5,741 nt of DNA from Candidatus Methanolliviera sp. GoM_oil (GTDB lineage: Archaea; Halobacteriota; Methanoliparia; Methanoliparales; Methanoliparaceae). Each line of letters opens with the position of its first letter. Position 1 is the first letter of the stretch. The notes beneath the pieces were generated by a model, which was not told the origin of the DNA, did no database searches, and was given only the letters and a program-made list of their open reading frames with translations. Made by a program: the position numbers and the translations under genes. Below, one piece after another: positions 1-4,366 of this stretch. The stretch lies in NCBI GenBank assembly GCA_902158735.1, contig CABGHG010000115.1, forward strand, positions 1 through 5,741, written 5' to 3'.

Positions 1-207
1 TATCGAATAGATGGTATTTTCTGGGTTTAAAACGGCCTGTCTTTTGGCAAGAGGACCAACAAGCCTTTCACCCGTCTTTTTGAATCCAACAACAGATGGC
101 GTTGTCCTTCCCCCCTCCGCATTAATGATTATTGCGGGTTTTCCTCCTTCCATTACAGCAACAGCCGAATTTGTCGTACCAAGATCGATACCAACACTTT
201 TAGCCAT
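1..207 (-). CDS. dnaK: Molecular chaperone DnaK (Hsp70), N-terminal fragment, cut by the left window edge
   Basis: Reading the minus strand from the ATG at 207 gives 69 codons that stay open to base 1. The protein begins MAKSVGIDLGTTNSAVAV, the phosphate-1 loop of the Hsp70 ATPase domain (IDLGTTNS, residues 7-14). It continues with the conserved EGGRTTPSVV stretch (residues 31-40), a GERLVGPLAKRQA segment (46-58) and an NPENT motif (61-65). Full DnaK is about 600 residues, so roughly 11% is present. In the family, this cytosolic chaperone uses ATP hydrolysis, with DnaJ and GrpE, to bind and release unfolded proteins. The start is fixed by a Shine-Dalgarno at 215-220, 7 nt upstream. hsp20 lies 112 bp upstream on the same strand, suggesting a shared stress role, but an AT-rich promoter and T-tract between them argue for separate transcription. 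grpE is not directly upstream, unlike many dnaK loci. The archaeal gene is thought to be of bacterial origin. Confidence 0.97.
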   Translation of the reverse strand, partial: MAKSVGIDLGTTNSAVAVMEGGKPAIIINAEGGRTTPSVVGFKKTGERLVGPLAKRQAVLNPENTIYSI

Positions 208-214
208 TCAAAAA

Positions 215-220
215 CCTCCT
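215..220 (-). promoter_or_regulatory. Shine-Dalgarno of dnaK
   Basis: On the minus strand the bases read AGGAGG, followed by 7 nt (TTTTTGA) and then ATG. This is a full match to the anti-Shine-Dalgarno core and supports the chosen dnaK start. Confidence 0.85.
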
Positions 221-240
221 TTTTTAAATTTAGAAGAACA

Positions 241-250
241 TTTTAAAAAT
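241..250 (-). promoter_or_regulatory. Candidate TATA box of dnaK
   Basis: The minus strand reads ATTTTTAAAA here, 34-43 bp upstream of the dnaK ATG. A start site about 25 bp downstream of the box centre would fall near 220, giving a very short leader that still contains the Shine-Dalgarno. The whole region is AT-rich, so the exact box is uncertain. Two copies of CTAAATTT (minus strand) lie on either side of or overlapping it, 21 bp apart. Confidence 0.35.
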
Positions 251-260
251 TTAGGATTTT

Positions 261-279
261 AAAAAATTAAAAAAAGAAA
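261..279 (-). terminator. T-rich terminator tract after hsp20
   Basis: The minus strand carries an almost pure T run (TTTCTTTTTTTAATTTTTT) about 40-60 nt past the hsp20 stop. Archaeal RNA polymerase terminates at oligo-T tracts without needing a hairpin, and no convincing stem is seen upstream. It would end the hsp20 transcript before the dnaK promoter, though read-through cannot be excluded. Confidence 0.5.
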
Positions 280-319
280 TGAGAATTAAACCGATGTGCA
301 CGAACGAAGTTTGGCATGG

Positions 320-775
320 TCACTTAATCTCTATCTTTTTGACGTCTTTCCCCTCCATCTTCGGCAGCTCAATAGAGAGCACGCCGTCCTCGAACGTCGC
401 GTTCACCAACTCTTTATCTACCTCCGCTGAAAGCGGTATTGCCCTGTAGTATCTGCCATAAGCTCTCTCTCTTCTGACATATCCTTCGCCCTTCTCTTCC
501 TTATCTTCATTCCTCTCGGCACTGATTTCAAGCATATCATCCTTGACGTTAACCGAGATATCTTCCTTCTTTGCACCGGGTATGTCCGCCCTGATAACGA
601 TCTTGCCCTCTTTCTCGGCCACATCCACATAAGGTGCCACCGTTCCAATATCTCTCCTGGTGGTTGTTTCAGGAATCCGCCTACCAATGTGCGGAGCCTC
701 CTCTAATATCGTATCCACCCAATCCCACACTTTCCTCATCTCTTCATAGGGGTCAAACCGTCTACGTCTTGCCAT
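320..775 (-). CDS. hsp20: Small heat shock protein, Hsp20/alpha-crystallin family
   Basis: The gene encodes 151 residues, normal for archaeal Hsp20. The N-terminal arm (about 1-47) starts with the basic run RRRR and holds aromatic residues for substrate contact (EEMRKVWDWVD). The alpha-crystallin domain spans about 48-140: PYVDVAEKEGKIVIRADIPG at its start, the ISVNVKDDMLEISAER strands, and the hallmark ATFEDGVLSIELPK (126-139). The C-terminus carries the I-x-I anchor (I148-E-I150), which in the family docks into neighbouring subunits to build the oligomer. Such proteins are ATP-independent cytosolic holdases that keep unfolding proteins soluble for the DnaK system, whose gene lies just downstream. 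The start is supported by a Shine-Dalgarno (about 783-791) and a BRE/TATA box at a spacing that gives a leader of about 18 nt. Another frame of the same DNA holds an 89-codon open frame, a shadow of this gene. Confidence 0.96.
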   Translation of the reverse strand: MARRRRFDPYEEMRKVWDWVDTILEEAPHIGRRIPETTTRRDIGTVAPYVDVAEKEGKIVIRADIPGAKKEDISVNVKDDMLEISAERNEDKEEKGEGYVRRERAYGRYYRAIPLSAEVDKELVNATFEDGVLSIELPKMEGKDVKKIEIK

Positions 776-782
776 CTCTTAT

Positions 783-791
783 CATCTCCTT
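783..791 (-). promoter_or_regulatory. Shine-Dalgarno of hsp20
   Basis: The minus strand reads AAGGAGATG, with the AGGAG core 10 nt from the ATG. It matches the archaeal consensus and supports the 151-residue start. Confidence 0.75.
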
Positions 792-812
792 ATCATAATG
801 TTAATATTAATA

Positions 813-827
813 GTATTTAAAGTTTTC
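813..827 (-). promoter_or_regulatory. BRE/TATA promoter of hsp20
   Basis: The minus strand reads GAAAACTTTAAATAC: a purine-rich BRE followed by a TTTAAATA box. Transcription should start about 25 bp on, near 793, leaving a leader of about 18 nt that contains the Shine-Dalgarno. A perfect 10-bp palindrome (TTAATATTAA, 801-810) sits between box and predicted start, where a repressor could block polymerase. Confidence 0.7.
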
Positions 828-886
828 TGTTATATTGCGTTCTCGGTTCTACAAGATCACATGGTAGTCTAATCTCACTCGACGAT

Positions 887-1597
887 TCATAGATACTTTC
901 TAACCATCTTTAAACTCGCATCTATATCCTTCTTCTCCTTTATCTCGAGGATCATATCAGATCTCTTTATCTCCGGTAAAATCATCGAAAAATCTATATC
1001 TCCCTTCCCAAGACCAAGATGTTCATCACTCTCTCCTTTATTATCGTGCAGGTGCACATGAACGATCCGATCTTTGAGGGCTAAAAAATTTCTCACCTCT
1101 CCGTTCAGATGCGCATGACCCACATCGAACGTCAGGGGAAGAGCTTCCAAGAATCCCTCATATTCTTCTGCCTTTCTCAGAAAGGAAAATGGCCAAAACA
1201 TATTCTCTATCGAGATTTCAATGCCGTATTCATCTTTAAATTTTGATATCTCGGATAAAGATTTTTTATGCATCTCTTCGGAGACCTTTCTCGTGTGATC
1301 CGAGTAATAACCGGGATGTATCACCACCCTCTTTACACCTATATCAGATGCCCTCGAGACGTAATCTCGAATAACCTCGATTCCTGCCTCTCTCATCTTA
1401 TCGATCGTGCTTGCCAGATTTATATCGGTTGTGGGGCAGTGTAAAGTATAAACCAGATTAAAAGAATCGAATGCCTCAAAATTGAAGACGTCGTGGCACT
1501 CCGTATATATCTCTGCCATCTCCGCCTTCTCTTCTATAATGTTTAATGCGTCTTTAAGACTCATCTTGTAGAATGGAAGCGTCGAGATACCGATCAT
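887..1597 (-). CDS. Sugar phosphate isomerase/epimerase-like TIM-barrel protein (AP endonuclease family 2 fold)
   Basis: The gene encodes 236 residues, at the short end for the xylose-isomerase-like / AP_endonuc_2 superfamily. The first barrel strand (MIGISTLPF) starts at residue 1, fixing the N-terminus; no Shine-Dalgarno precedes the ATG, and a TATA box at 1621-1628 predicts an almost leaderless mRNA. Candidate metal and active-site residues lie at strand ends: H53 (TLHCP), H94 (VVIHPGYY), E131 (SIENMF), D158 and H161 (TFDVGHAHL), the H180-V-H-L-H184-D run, H193 (DEHLGLGKGDIDF) and E218 (ILEIKE). Known members isomerise or epimerise sugars and sugar phosphates, or cut DNA at abasic sites (endonuclease IV). 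The set of metal ligands is broadly retained, but the protein is shorter than endonuclease IV, so a sugar enzyme is favoured. The substrate cannot be read from sequence. It diverges from a phosphatase-fold gene, which may or may not be functionally linked. Confidence 0.85.
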   Translation of the reverse strand: MIGISTLPFYKMSLKDALNIIEEKAEMAEIYTECHDVFNFEAFDSFNLVYTLHCPTTDINLASTIDKMREAGIEVIRDYVSRASDIGVKRVVIHPGYYSDHTRKVSEEMHKKSLSEISKFKDEYGIEISIENMFWPFSFLRKAEEYEGFLEALPLTFDVGHAHLNGEVRNFLALKDRIVHVHLHDNKGESDEHLGLGKGDIDFSMILPEIKRSDMILEIKEKKDIDASLKMVRKYL

Positions 1598-1620
1598 TAA
1601 AGAACGAGAAGGGGTTGTGA

Positions 1621-1634
1621 TTATTAAATTTTTT
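1621..1634 (-). promoter_or_regulatory. Promoter of the isomerase-like gene (leaderless type)
   Basis: The minus strand reads AAAAAATTTAATAA. With the box centred near 1625, transcription would start near 1597-1600, at or within about 3 nt of the ATG. Absence of a Shine-Dalgarno (CTCGTTCTTTA before ATG) agrees with a leaderless mRNA. Confidence 0.55.
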
Positions 1635-1677
1635 GGAGGGTGAGTTTAGACTAACCCATCGAAGAGAGATATGGGGC

Positions 1678-1690
1678 GAAAGGTTTAATA
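1678..1690 (+). promoter_or_regulatory. BRE/TATA promoter upstream of a small ORF
   Basis: The bases read CGAAAGGTTTAATA, a close match to an archaeal BRE followed by a TATA box. The predicted start near 1711 lies about 12 nt upstream of a strong Shine-Dalgarno. It lies too far upstream of the phosphatase gene (230 bp) to be its main promoter, and that gene has its own TATA box. Confidence 0.5.
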
Positions 1691-1722
1691 GAGAGAAGAC
1701 AATGAACAATCGAATAAATATT

Positions 1723-1729
1723 GGAGGTG
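1723..1729 (+). promoter_or_regulatory. Strong Shine-Dalgarno before a TTG start
   Basis: GGAGGTG matches the archaeal 16S anti-Shine-Dalgarno at every base and lies 6 nt before TTG at 1736. It is the main reason for proposing that the small ORF behind it is translated. Confidence 0.5.
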
Positions 1730-1735
1730 GATAAA

Positions 1736-1816
1736 TTGGGAATAGGTTGGGAAATGGCAGAAGGGGCACGTGAAGGTTTCTTATGGAATTGTTATCATCT
1801 ACTTGGAAAGATGTGA
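1736..1816 (+). CDS. Candidate 26-residue small protein or leader peptide
   Basis: TTG at 1736 opens a 26-codon frame ending with TGA at 1814-1816; an in-frame ATG is codon 7. The peptide begins MGIGWEMAEGAREG and ends in a more hydrophobic half (GFLWNCYHLLGKM), with two Trp, one Cys and one His. I do not recognise it. Its support is the signals around it: BRE/TATA at 1678-1690, predicted transcription start near 1711, and Shine-Dalgarno at 1723-1729. A GTG at 1727 and a TTG at 1721 in the same frame are alternatives, but both lie within the Shine-Dalgarno. It ends 99 bp before the phosphatase-like gene, so it could be a leader peptide, an independent microprotein, or the chance coding content of a small RNA. 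Codon content is too short to judge. Confidence 0.35.
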   Translation: MGIGWEMAEGAREGFLWNCYHLLGKM

Positions 1817-1839
1817 ACTGCATCAATTCTGAGACGCAA

Positions 1840-1870
1840 ATATTCCAGTGCTATATTTCTAACGGAATAT
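1840..1870. repeat. 7-bp inverted repeat overlapping the TATA box of the phosphatase-like gene
   Basis: ATATTCC (1840-1846) and GGAATAT (1864-1870) are exact inverse copies, 17 bp apart with centres 24 bp apart. The right arm overlaps the TATA box at 1868-1873. It may be an operator for a dimeric regulator, or a stem before the T-rich tract that ends transcripts from the upstream small ORF. Confidence 0.4.
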
Positions 1871-1874
1871 AAAT
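1864..1874 (+). promoter_or_regulatory. TATA promoter of the phosphatase-like gene
   Basis: GGAATATAAAT contains a canonical TATAAA at 1868-1873. A start about 25 bp downstream (near 1895) would give a leader of about 20 nt. The stretch between box and start is an almost pure pyrimidine run (1874-1900), which melts easily and could also act as a terminator for RNA arriving from upstream. Confidence 0.6.
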
Positions 1875-1904
1875 TTTTTCTCTTTTTTATTTTTTCTTCT
1901 ATGT

Positions 1905-1912
1905 GGGGGTGA
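1905..1912 (+). promoter_or_regulatory. Shine-Dalgarno of the phosphatase-like gene
   Basis: GGGGGTGA ends 3 nt before the ATG at 1916, its GGTGA part matching the archaeal anti-Shine-Dalgarno. Spacing is short but workable, and it supports the annotated start. Confidence 0.6.
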
Positions 1913-1915
1913 AAA

Positions 1916-2680
1916 ATGCAGAAGATAAGATCTCAATTGGATATTGCTCCAACGATTGCAAAGTTATTGAATATTGAATATATGGCGGATGGAGACCCGA
2001 TCGAGGAGATAGTCGAAGAATTCAGCGGAGATTTCGACGAAATTATACTTCTCATCGTGGACAGCCTCGGTTTTAATATTTATACAGATTACCTACATAA
2101 TTTTGAATATCTCTCTCTGTCTCTCTCGAAGGATATGGAGAGAAGAAGAGAGCAGAAGAGAGAAGCTGAGGAGATGGTCTTCAAGCTCAAATCCGTCGCT
2201 AGATATACTACGCCTTGTATTGCCTCTATATTCACCGGGAAAAAACCAGAAAAGCATAGAATGTTTTCAACGGATGACGCATACGAAACCCACCTTAAGT
2301 CGATCCTTGAGGTCGCGACGGAGAAGGGATATAAGACCGGAATCGTCATGGAGAGAAGAGGTGCCCTCTCATTCAAAGACAGATTGAGCTTCGTGGTTCC
2401 TGTGGATAATCGAGAGGAGATCATATCGTTTGACGAAGAGACGGTTGAAGGAGTTCTAAAGACGTTTTTAAAGACAGACCTTTTGGTCGCACACCTAAGA
2501 ACGATCGACGTCATAAACGACTATGAGTACTCCACCAAGATCATGAATGGATTTCTCAGACGAATCGGCGAAAAATTTACCAGATCTGGTAGAAGAGGTC
2601 TCTTCTTTATATGCGGAGACCATCCCGTTCACACAGATCTGAGTGAAGAAAACGTCGCTCTCCTCGTTTTTAGATCATAA
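1916..2680 (+). CDS. Alkaline phosphatase superfamily protein (nucleotide pyrophosphatase/phosphodiesterase-like), divergent
   Basis: The protein has 254 residues, short for the superfamily. Visible motifs: EIILLIVDSLGF (43-53) with metal-binding D49 after a hydrophobic strand; YTTPCIASIFTGKKPEKH (97-114), the T-P-x-x-x-S-x-x-T-G-x-x-P-x-x-H nucleophile region with T98 or T99 as candidate nucleophile; VAHLRTIDVINDY (191-203); and FICGDHPVH (231-239), equivalent to the family's (S/G)DH ligand motif. Known members hydrolyse phosphate mono- or diesters with two metal ions. Two features are odd. A DIAPTIAKLLNI segment (9-20), typical of the C-terminal end of sulfatases and phosphodiesterases, is at the N-terminus. 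Also, the usual D-x3-H ligand pair reads D198-x3-D202. A charged insertion (about 70-90, KDMERRREQKREAEE) separates motifs one and two. There is no signal peptide, so it is likely cytosolic. The substrate is unknown. Family assignment is fairly sure; activity is not. Confidence 0.75.
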   Translation: MQKIRSQLDIAPTIAKLLNIEYMADGDPIEEIVEEFSGDFDEIILLIVDSLGFNIYTDYLHNFEYLSLSLSKDMERRREQKREAEEMVFKLKSVARYTTPCIASIFTGKKPEKHRMFSTDDAYETHLKSILEVATEKGYKTGIVMERRGALSFKDRLSFVVPVDNREEIISFDEETVEGVLKTFLKTDLLVAHLRTIDVINDYEYSTKIMNGFLRRIGEKFTRSGRRGLFFICGDHPVHTDLSEENVALLVFRS

Positions 2681-2693
2681 ATTCAAGGATGGC

Positions 2694-2705
2694 AAAAAGG
2701 AAAAA
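2694..2705 (-). terminator. T-rich terminator after the CPBP gene
   Basis: The minus strand reads TTTTTCCTTTTT about 30-40 nt past the stop of the membrane protease gene. It is an oligo-T signal without a stem and lies in the 53-bp gap between converging genes. Confidence 0.35.
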
Positions 2706-2722
2706 GTGTCTGGAAAGCCAAG

Positions 2723-2737
2723 TTATTATCTTTTTAT
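2723..2737 (+). terminator. T-rich terminator after the phosphatase-like gene
   Basis: TTATTATCTTTTTAT follows the phosphatase stop by about 45 nt on the plus strand and overlaps the last codon of the converging gene. It is a plausible archaeal oligo-T terminator, with no strong hairpin. Confidence 0.35.
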
Positions 2738-3531
2738 AGACCCATTTGCATCATTGTCACTCCGGCGAAGACCCCCAGTGTGTGTCCCAAGATGACAACC
2801 TCCAACCCCTTCTTTCGATACACCCAAGCCAGGATGAGACCACTCAAGAACGTGATGAGGAACTGGTAGAGGGGATACTGCCAAAATTCGAGGTAAAGCG
2901 AATCCAGTGGGCTCAGATGGTAGAGACCAAAGATTACAGCAGAGCCAAATATCGCCCAAGAATCCCTTCGGAGCAGAATCAAAAGTCCACTCATGACAAA
3001 GAGGCGAAAAAGGACTTCTTCAGCGATGCCTGCACCGGCGAGAAGCATCAGGAAAGCCCGAAAGAGTGAGGTCCCCCGCATGAACTCCATCGCCGAGGCT
3101 GTTTCAATAGGGCCGGTTATCCCAATGGAGGTAAGGCATTTTCCGATGGGCACCACTATAAACCCCATTAGAGCCATTGTGATGAGCGCCCAGAGAATTA
3201 ATTCCTGAAACGTCATCCCCTTGCGAAGTTGGAGGGGTTCAAAATTCTCTATCCCAGAGGCAAAACCAAGCCCCAACATGGTTAAGGAGAAGATATAAGA
3301 GCCACTGCCCAAGATAAAAAGCGGGATGCGTGATGGTTCAAGCCCCGTCGGTTGCGATATGATCGCAGAGGAGAGATAAATCGCCGACAATATCATCGAT
3401 GCCCGCCATTGCTTTGCCATTCCAGACCAAAATCTCGCCAACCTATGATGCCTTCTAAATATTACCACTAAGACGAACGAGGCAACTACAACGGTCGCCC
3501 ATGTGTTTTGAGCTAAAAATATTTCATTCAT
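2734..3531 (-). CDS. CPBP-family intramembrane metalloprotease (CAAX protease / Abi-like)
   Basis: The protein has 265 residues and about eight hydrophobic segments (roughly 11-26, 44-60, 70-92, 109-129, 157-169, 174-187, 192-206, 220-263), fitting the eight-helix CPBP/Rce1 fold. Motif 1 is E171-E172-x3-R176 (GIAEEVLFR), motif 2 is F201-x3-H205 (FGLYH), and motif 3 supplies H250 (LGHTLG). The residue four after H250 is Val where Asn or Asp is usual, so this site is degenerate. In the family the glutamate and histidines form a site that cleaves within or near the membrane. Eukaryotic Rce1 processes prenylated CAAX proteins; prokaryotic members act in peptide processing, immunity or unknown roles. 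No substrate is evident nearby. GC content, counted on sampled lines, is near 50% against about 37-42% in flanking genes. No Shine-Dalgarno precedes the ATG; AAGTTTATTC at 3551-3560 could drive a leaderless mRNA, or it may be cotranscribed with rnhB. Confidence 0.88.
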   Translation of the reverse strand: MNEIFLAQNTWATVVVASFVLVVIFRRHHRLARFWSGMAKQWRASMILSAIYLSSAIISQPTGLEPSRIPLFILGSGSYIFSLTMLGLGFASGIENFEPLQLRKGMTFQELILWALITMALMGFIVVPIGKCLTSIGITGPIETASAMEFMRGTSLFRAFLMLLAGAGIAEEVLFRLFVMSGLLILLRRDSWAIFGSAVIFGLYHLSPLDSLYLEFWQYPLYQFLITFLSGLILAWVYRKKGLEVVILGHTLGVFAGVTMMQMGL

Positions 3532-3536
3532 GAACT

Positions 3537-3644
3537 TTAGGCTCGAGCGGGAATAAACTTTTTGATCTTTTTCGGCACATTACCTTTAAATGTCTCCTTC
3601 TCTATCCCAAACTCTATCTCTCTCTTTTCTCCCAATAAGATCAC
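3537..3644 (-). CDS. Unrecognised 35-residue basic protein, translationally coupled to rnhB
   Basis: GTG at 3644-3642 overlaps the rnhB TGA in the four bases GTGA, and the frame runs 35 codons to TAA at 3539-3537. The peptide opens VILLGEKREIEFGIEKE (first residue Met in practice) and ends in a basic tail, NVPKKIKKFIPARA. It is rich in Lys, Glu and Ile, and its codons (AGA, ATA, GAG, AAG) match the neighbouring native genes rather than the GC-richer CPBP gene. The stop lies 5 bp before the CPBP start, so the ORF fills the gap between the two genes. The upstream bases AAGGAA give only a weak Shine-Dalgarno, consistent with start by coupling. I do not recognise the family. It might instead be the tail of an RNase HII displaced by a frameshift, but the enzyme upstream is already of normal length. 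Too short for default gene callers. Confidence 0.5.
   Translation of the reverse strand: MILLGEKREIEFGIEKETFKGNVPKKIKKFIPARA
3551..3560 (-). promoter_or_regulatory. Possible internal promoter of the CPBP gene
   Basis: The minus strand reads AAGTTTATTC, preceded by an A-rich stretch. A start 24-25 bp downstream coincides with the CPBP ATG, which would make the mRNA leaderless. The box lies inside the 35-codon ORF (it encodes Lys-Phe-Ile), so it may be coding coincidence. Confidence 0.3.
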
Positions 3645-4327
3645 TTCCTTTTTATCCTCTCGCAGGTCTTCCATGAATTTCTAACAAATTCGGGAAATTC
3701 TTCATTTTCTCTATAGTAATGCTGCAAAAATTTGATCGTCTTATTGTCTGATGGATACCCACTCCCAAAATCTCCATACATACTCTTTAACTCATTTATC
3801 GACCTCTCCCGCGCAATCTTTGCGACGATGGAGGCAGCGGCAACCAGAGGATATTTTTCGTCCGCTTTATGCTCCGCGATTATCTTCACATCTTTGTAGT
3901 CGGAAATCTCCGATTTTTGAGGACGGAGAAGTTTTTTTACATTGCTCCCGAACCTCTCTTCATTGACATCGGCGGCATCCAGATATATGATCATCTCATC
4001 ATCTTCAGAAGAAAATTTTTTTATCAAACTTGCATGGGAATTGACCATTATATCGTTCATCGTCATAATAGTCCTCTTCTCATCGATATCTTTGGCGGTA
4101 ACTTCTAAAACTCTAATCTTTGCCATTTTCTTTATATAACCATATAGAAGCTCCCTTCTCTTCTGATTCAGTCTCTTAGAGTCAGTATATTTGTAAATCT
4201 TCGATTTTTGAGCAGTGAGAAGACGCCCAATTTTATAAAGATCTTTTTCGCTCGAAAGTACACCAGCAACGAACATTGAACCAATTACGGGCCCTTTTCC
4301 TGCTTCATCCACGCCGAGATATCTCAT
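3641..4327 (-). CDS. rnhB: Ribonuclease HII
   Basis: The 228 residues match archaeal RNase HII in length. The N-terminus GVDEAGKGPVIGSM carries the first two catalytic acids (D7, E8) and the G-K-G loop (10-12), which reads G-R-G in many homologues; a Lys also occurs in the Archaeoglobus enzyme, from memory. Other marks are TDSKRLNQKRRELLY (48-62), YLDAADVNEERFG with D117 (115-127), HKADEKYPLVAAASIVAK with D156 (153-170), and GSGYPSDNKT (188-197). The DEDD set D7/E8/D117/D156 is complete, so the enzyme should be active. It cuts the RNA strand of RNA/DNA hybrids and removes ribonucleotides from genomic DNA using Mg2+ or Mn2+. The basic C-terminus (CERIKRK) has no PCNA-binding box, unlike the Archaeoglobus protein. 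There is no Shine-Dalgarno; the TATA box at 4361-4366 predicts a leader of about 11 nt. It heads a compact run: rnhB, a 35-codon ORF overlapping its stop, then the CPBP gene. Confidence 0.97.
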   Translation of the reverse strand: MRYLGVDEAGKGPVIGSMFVAGVLSSEKDLYKIGRLLTAQKSKIYKYTDSKRLNQKRRELLYGYIKKMAKIRVLEVTAKDIDEKRTIMTMNDIMVNSHASLIKKFSSEDDEMIIYLDAADVNEERFGSNVKKLLRPQKSEISDYKDVKIIAEHKADEKYPLVAAASIVAKIARERSINELKSMYGDFGSGYPSDNKTIKFLQHYYRENEEFPEFVRNSWKTCERIKRK

Positions 4328-4359
4328 AATTATGTTTAGAGTAAGATATATGAAAAGTG

Positions 4360-4366
4360 TTATAAA
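4360..4366. promoter_or_regulatory. TATA box between rnhB and trkA, possibly shared by both
   Basis: TTATAAA (plus strand; TTTATAA on the minus) lies near the middle of the 66-bp gap between the two divergent start codons. On the plus strand a start about 25 bp on falls near 4388, 6 nt before the trkA ATG. On the minus strand it falls near 4338, about 11 nt before the rnhB ATG. Neither gene has a Shine-Dalgarno, which fits such short leaders. No second box is placed as well in either direction; ATATAT at 4338-4343 is too near rnhB and would give trkA a longer leader without a Shine-Dalgarno. Confidence 0.55.

Larger units (their letters stand above)
1598..1915. other. 318-bp divergent intergenic region with three promoters and a small ORF
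   Basis: This gap lies between the two divergent gene starts. From left to right it holds the isomerase promoter (minus strand), a BRE/TATA promoter with Shine-Dalgarno and a 26-codon ORF (plus strand), a 7-bp inverted repeat, the TATA box of the phosphatase-like gene, and a long pyrimidine tract. No tRNA, C/D box RNA or repeat array was recognised. Confidence 0.7.

Noticed and set aside
11..262. Plus-strand open frame opposite dnaK
   Set aside because: It is antisense to a clear DnaK N-terminus and runs through its promoter; no family features.
1554..1826. 90-codon minus-strand open frame across the isomerase start and divergent region
   Set aside because: It overlaps the isomerase N-terminus in another frame, lacks a Shine-Dalgarno, and has a low-complexity Phe/Pro/Leu/Asn composition with no recognisable motif.
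1790..1836. Possible C/D box small RNA (GATGTGA and CTGA boxes)
   Set aside because: The C box departs from RTGATGA, no internal C'/D' pair is found, and spacing does not fit the archaeal form.
2089..2514. 141-codon minus-strand frame opposite the phosphatase-like gene
   Set aside because: Ser/Leu/Arg-rich shadow of the sense gene with no start signals; the sense strand carries recognisable catalytic motifs.
2689..2739. 16-codon plus-strand frame (MAKRKKCLESQVIIFL) in the convergent gap
   Set aside because: The AAGG directly abuts the ATG, which is too close for a Shine-Dalgarno; there is no promoter and it covers the proposed terminator.
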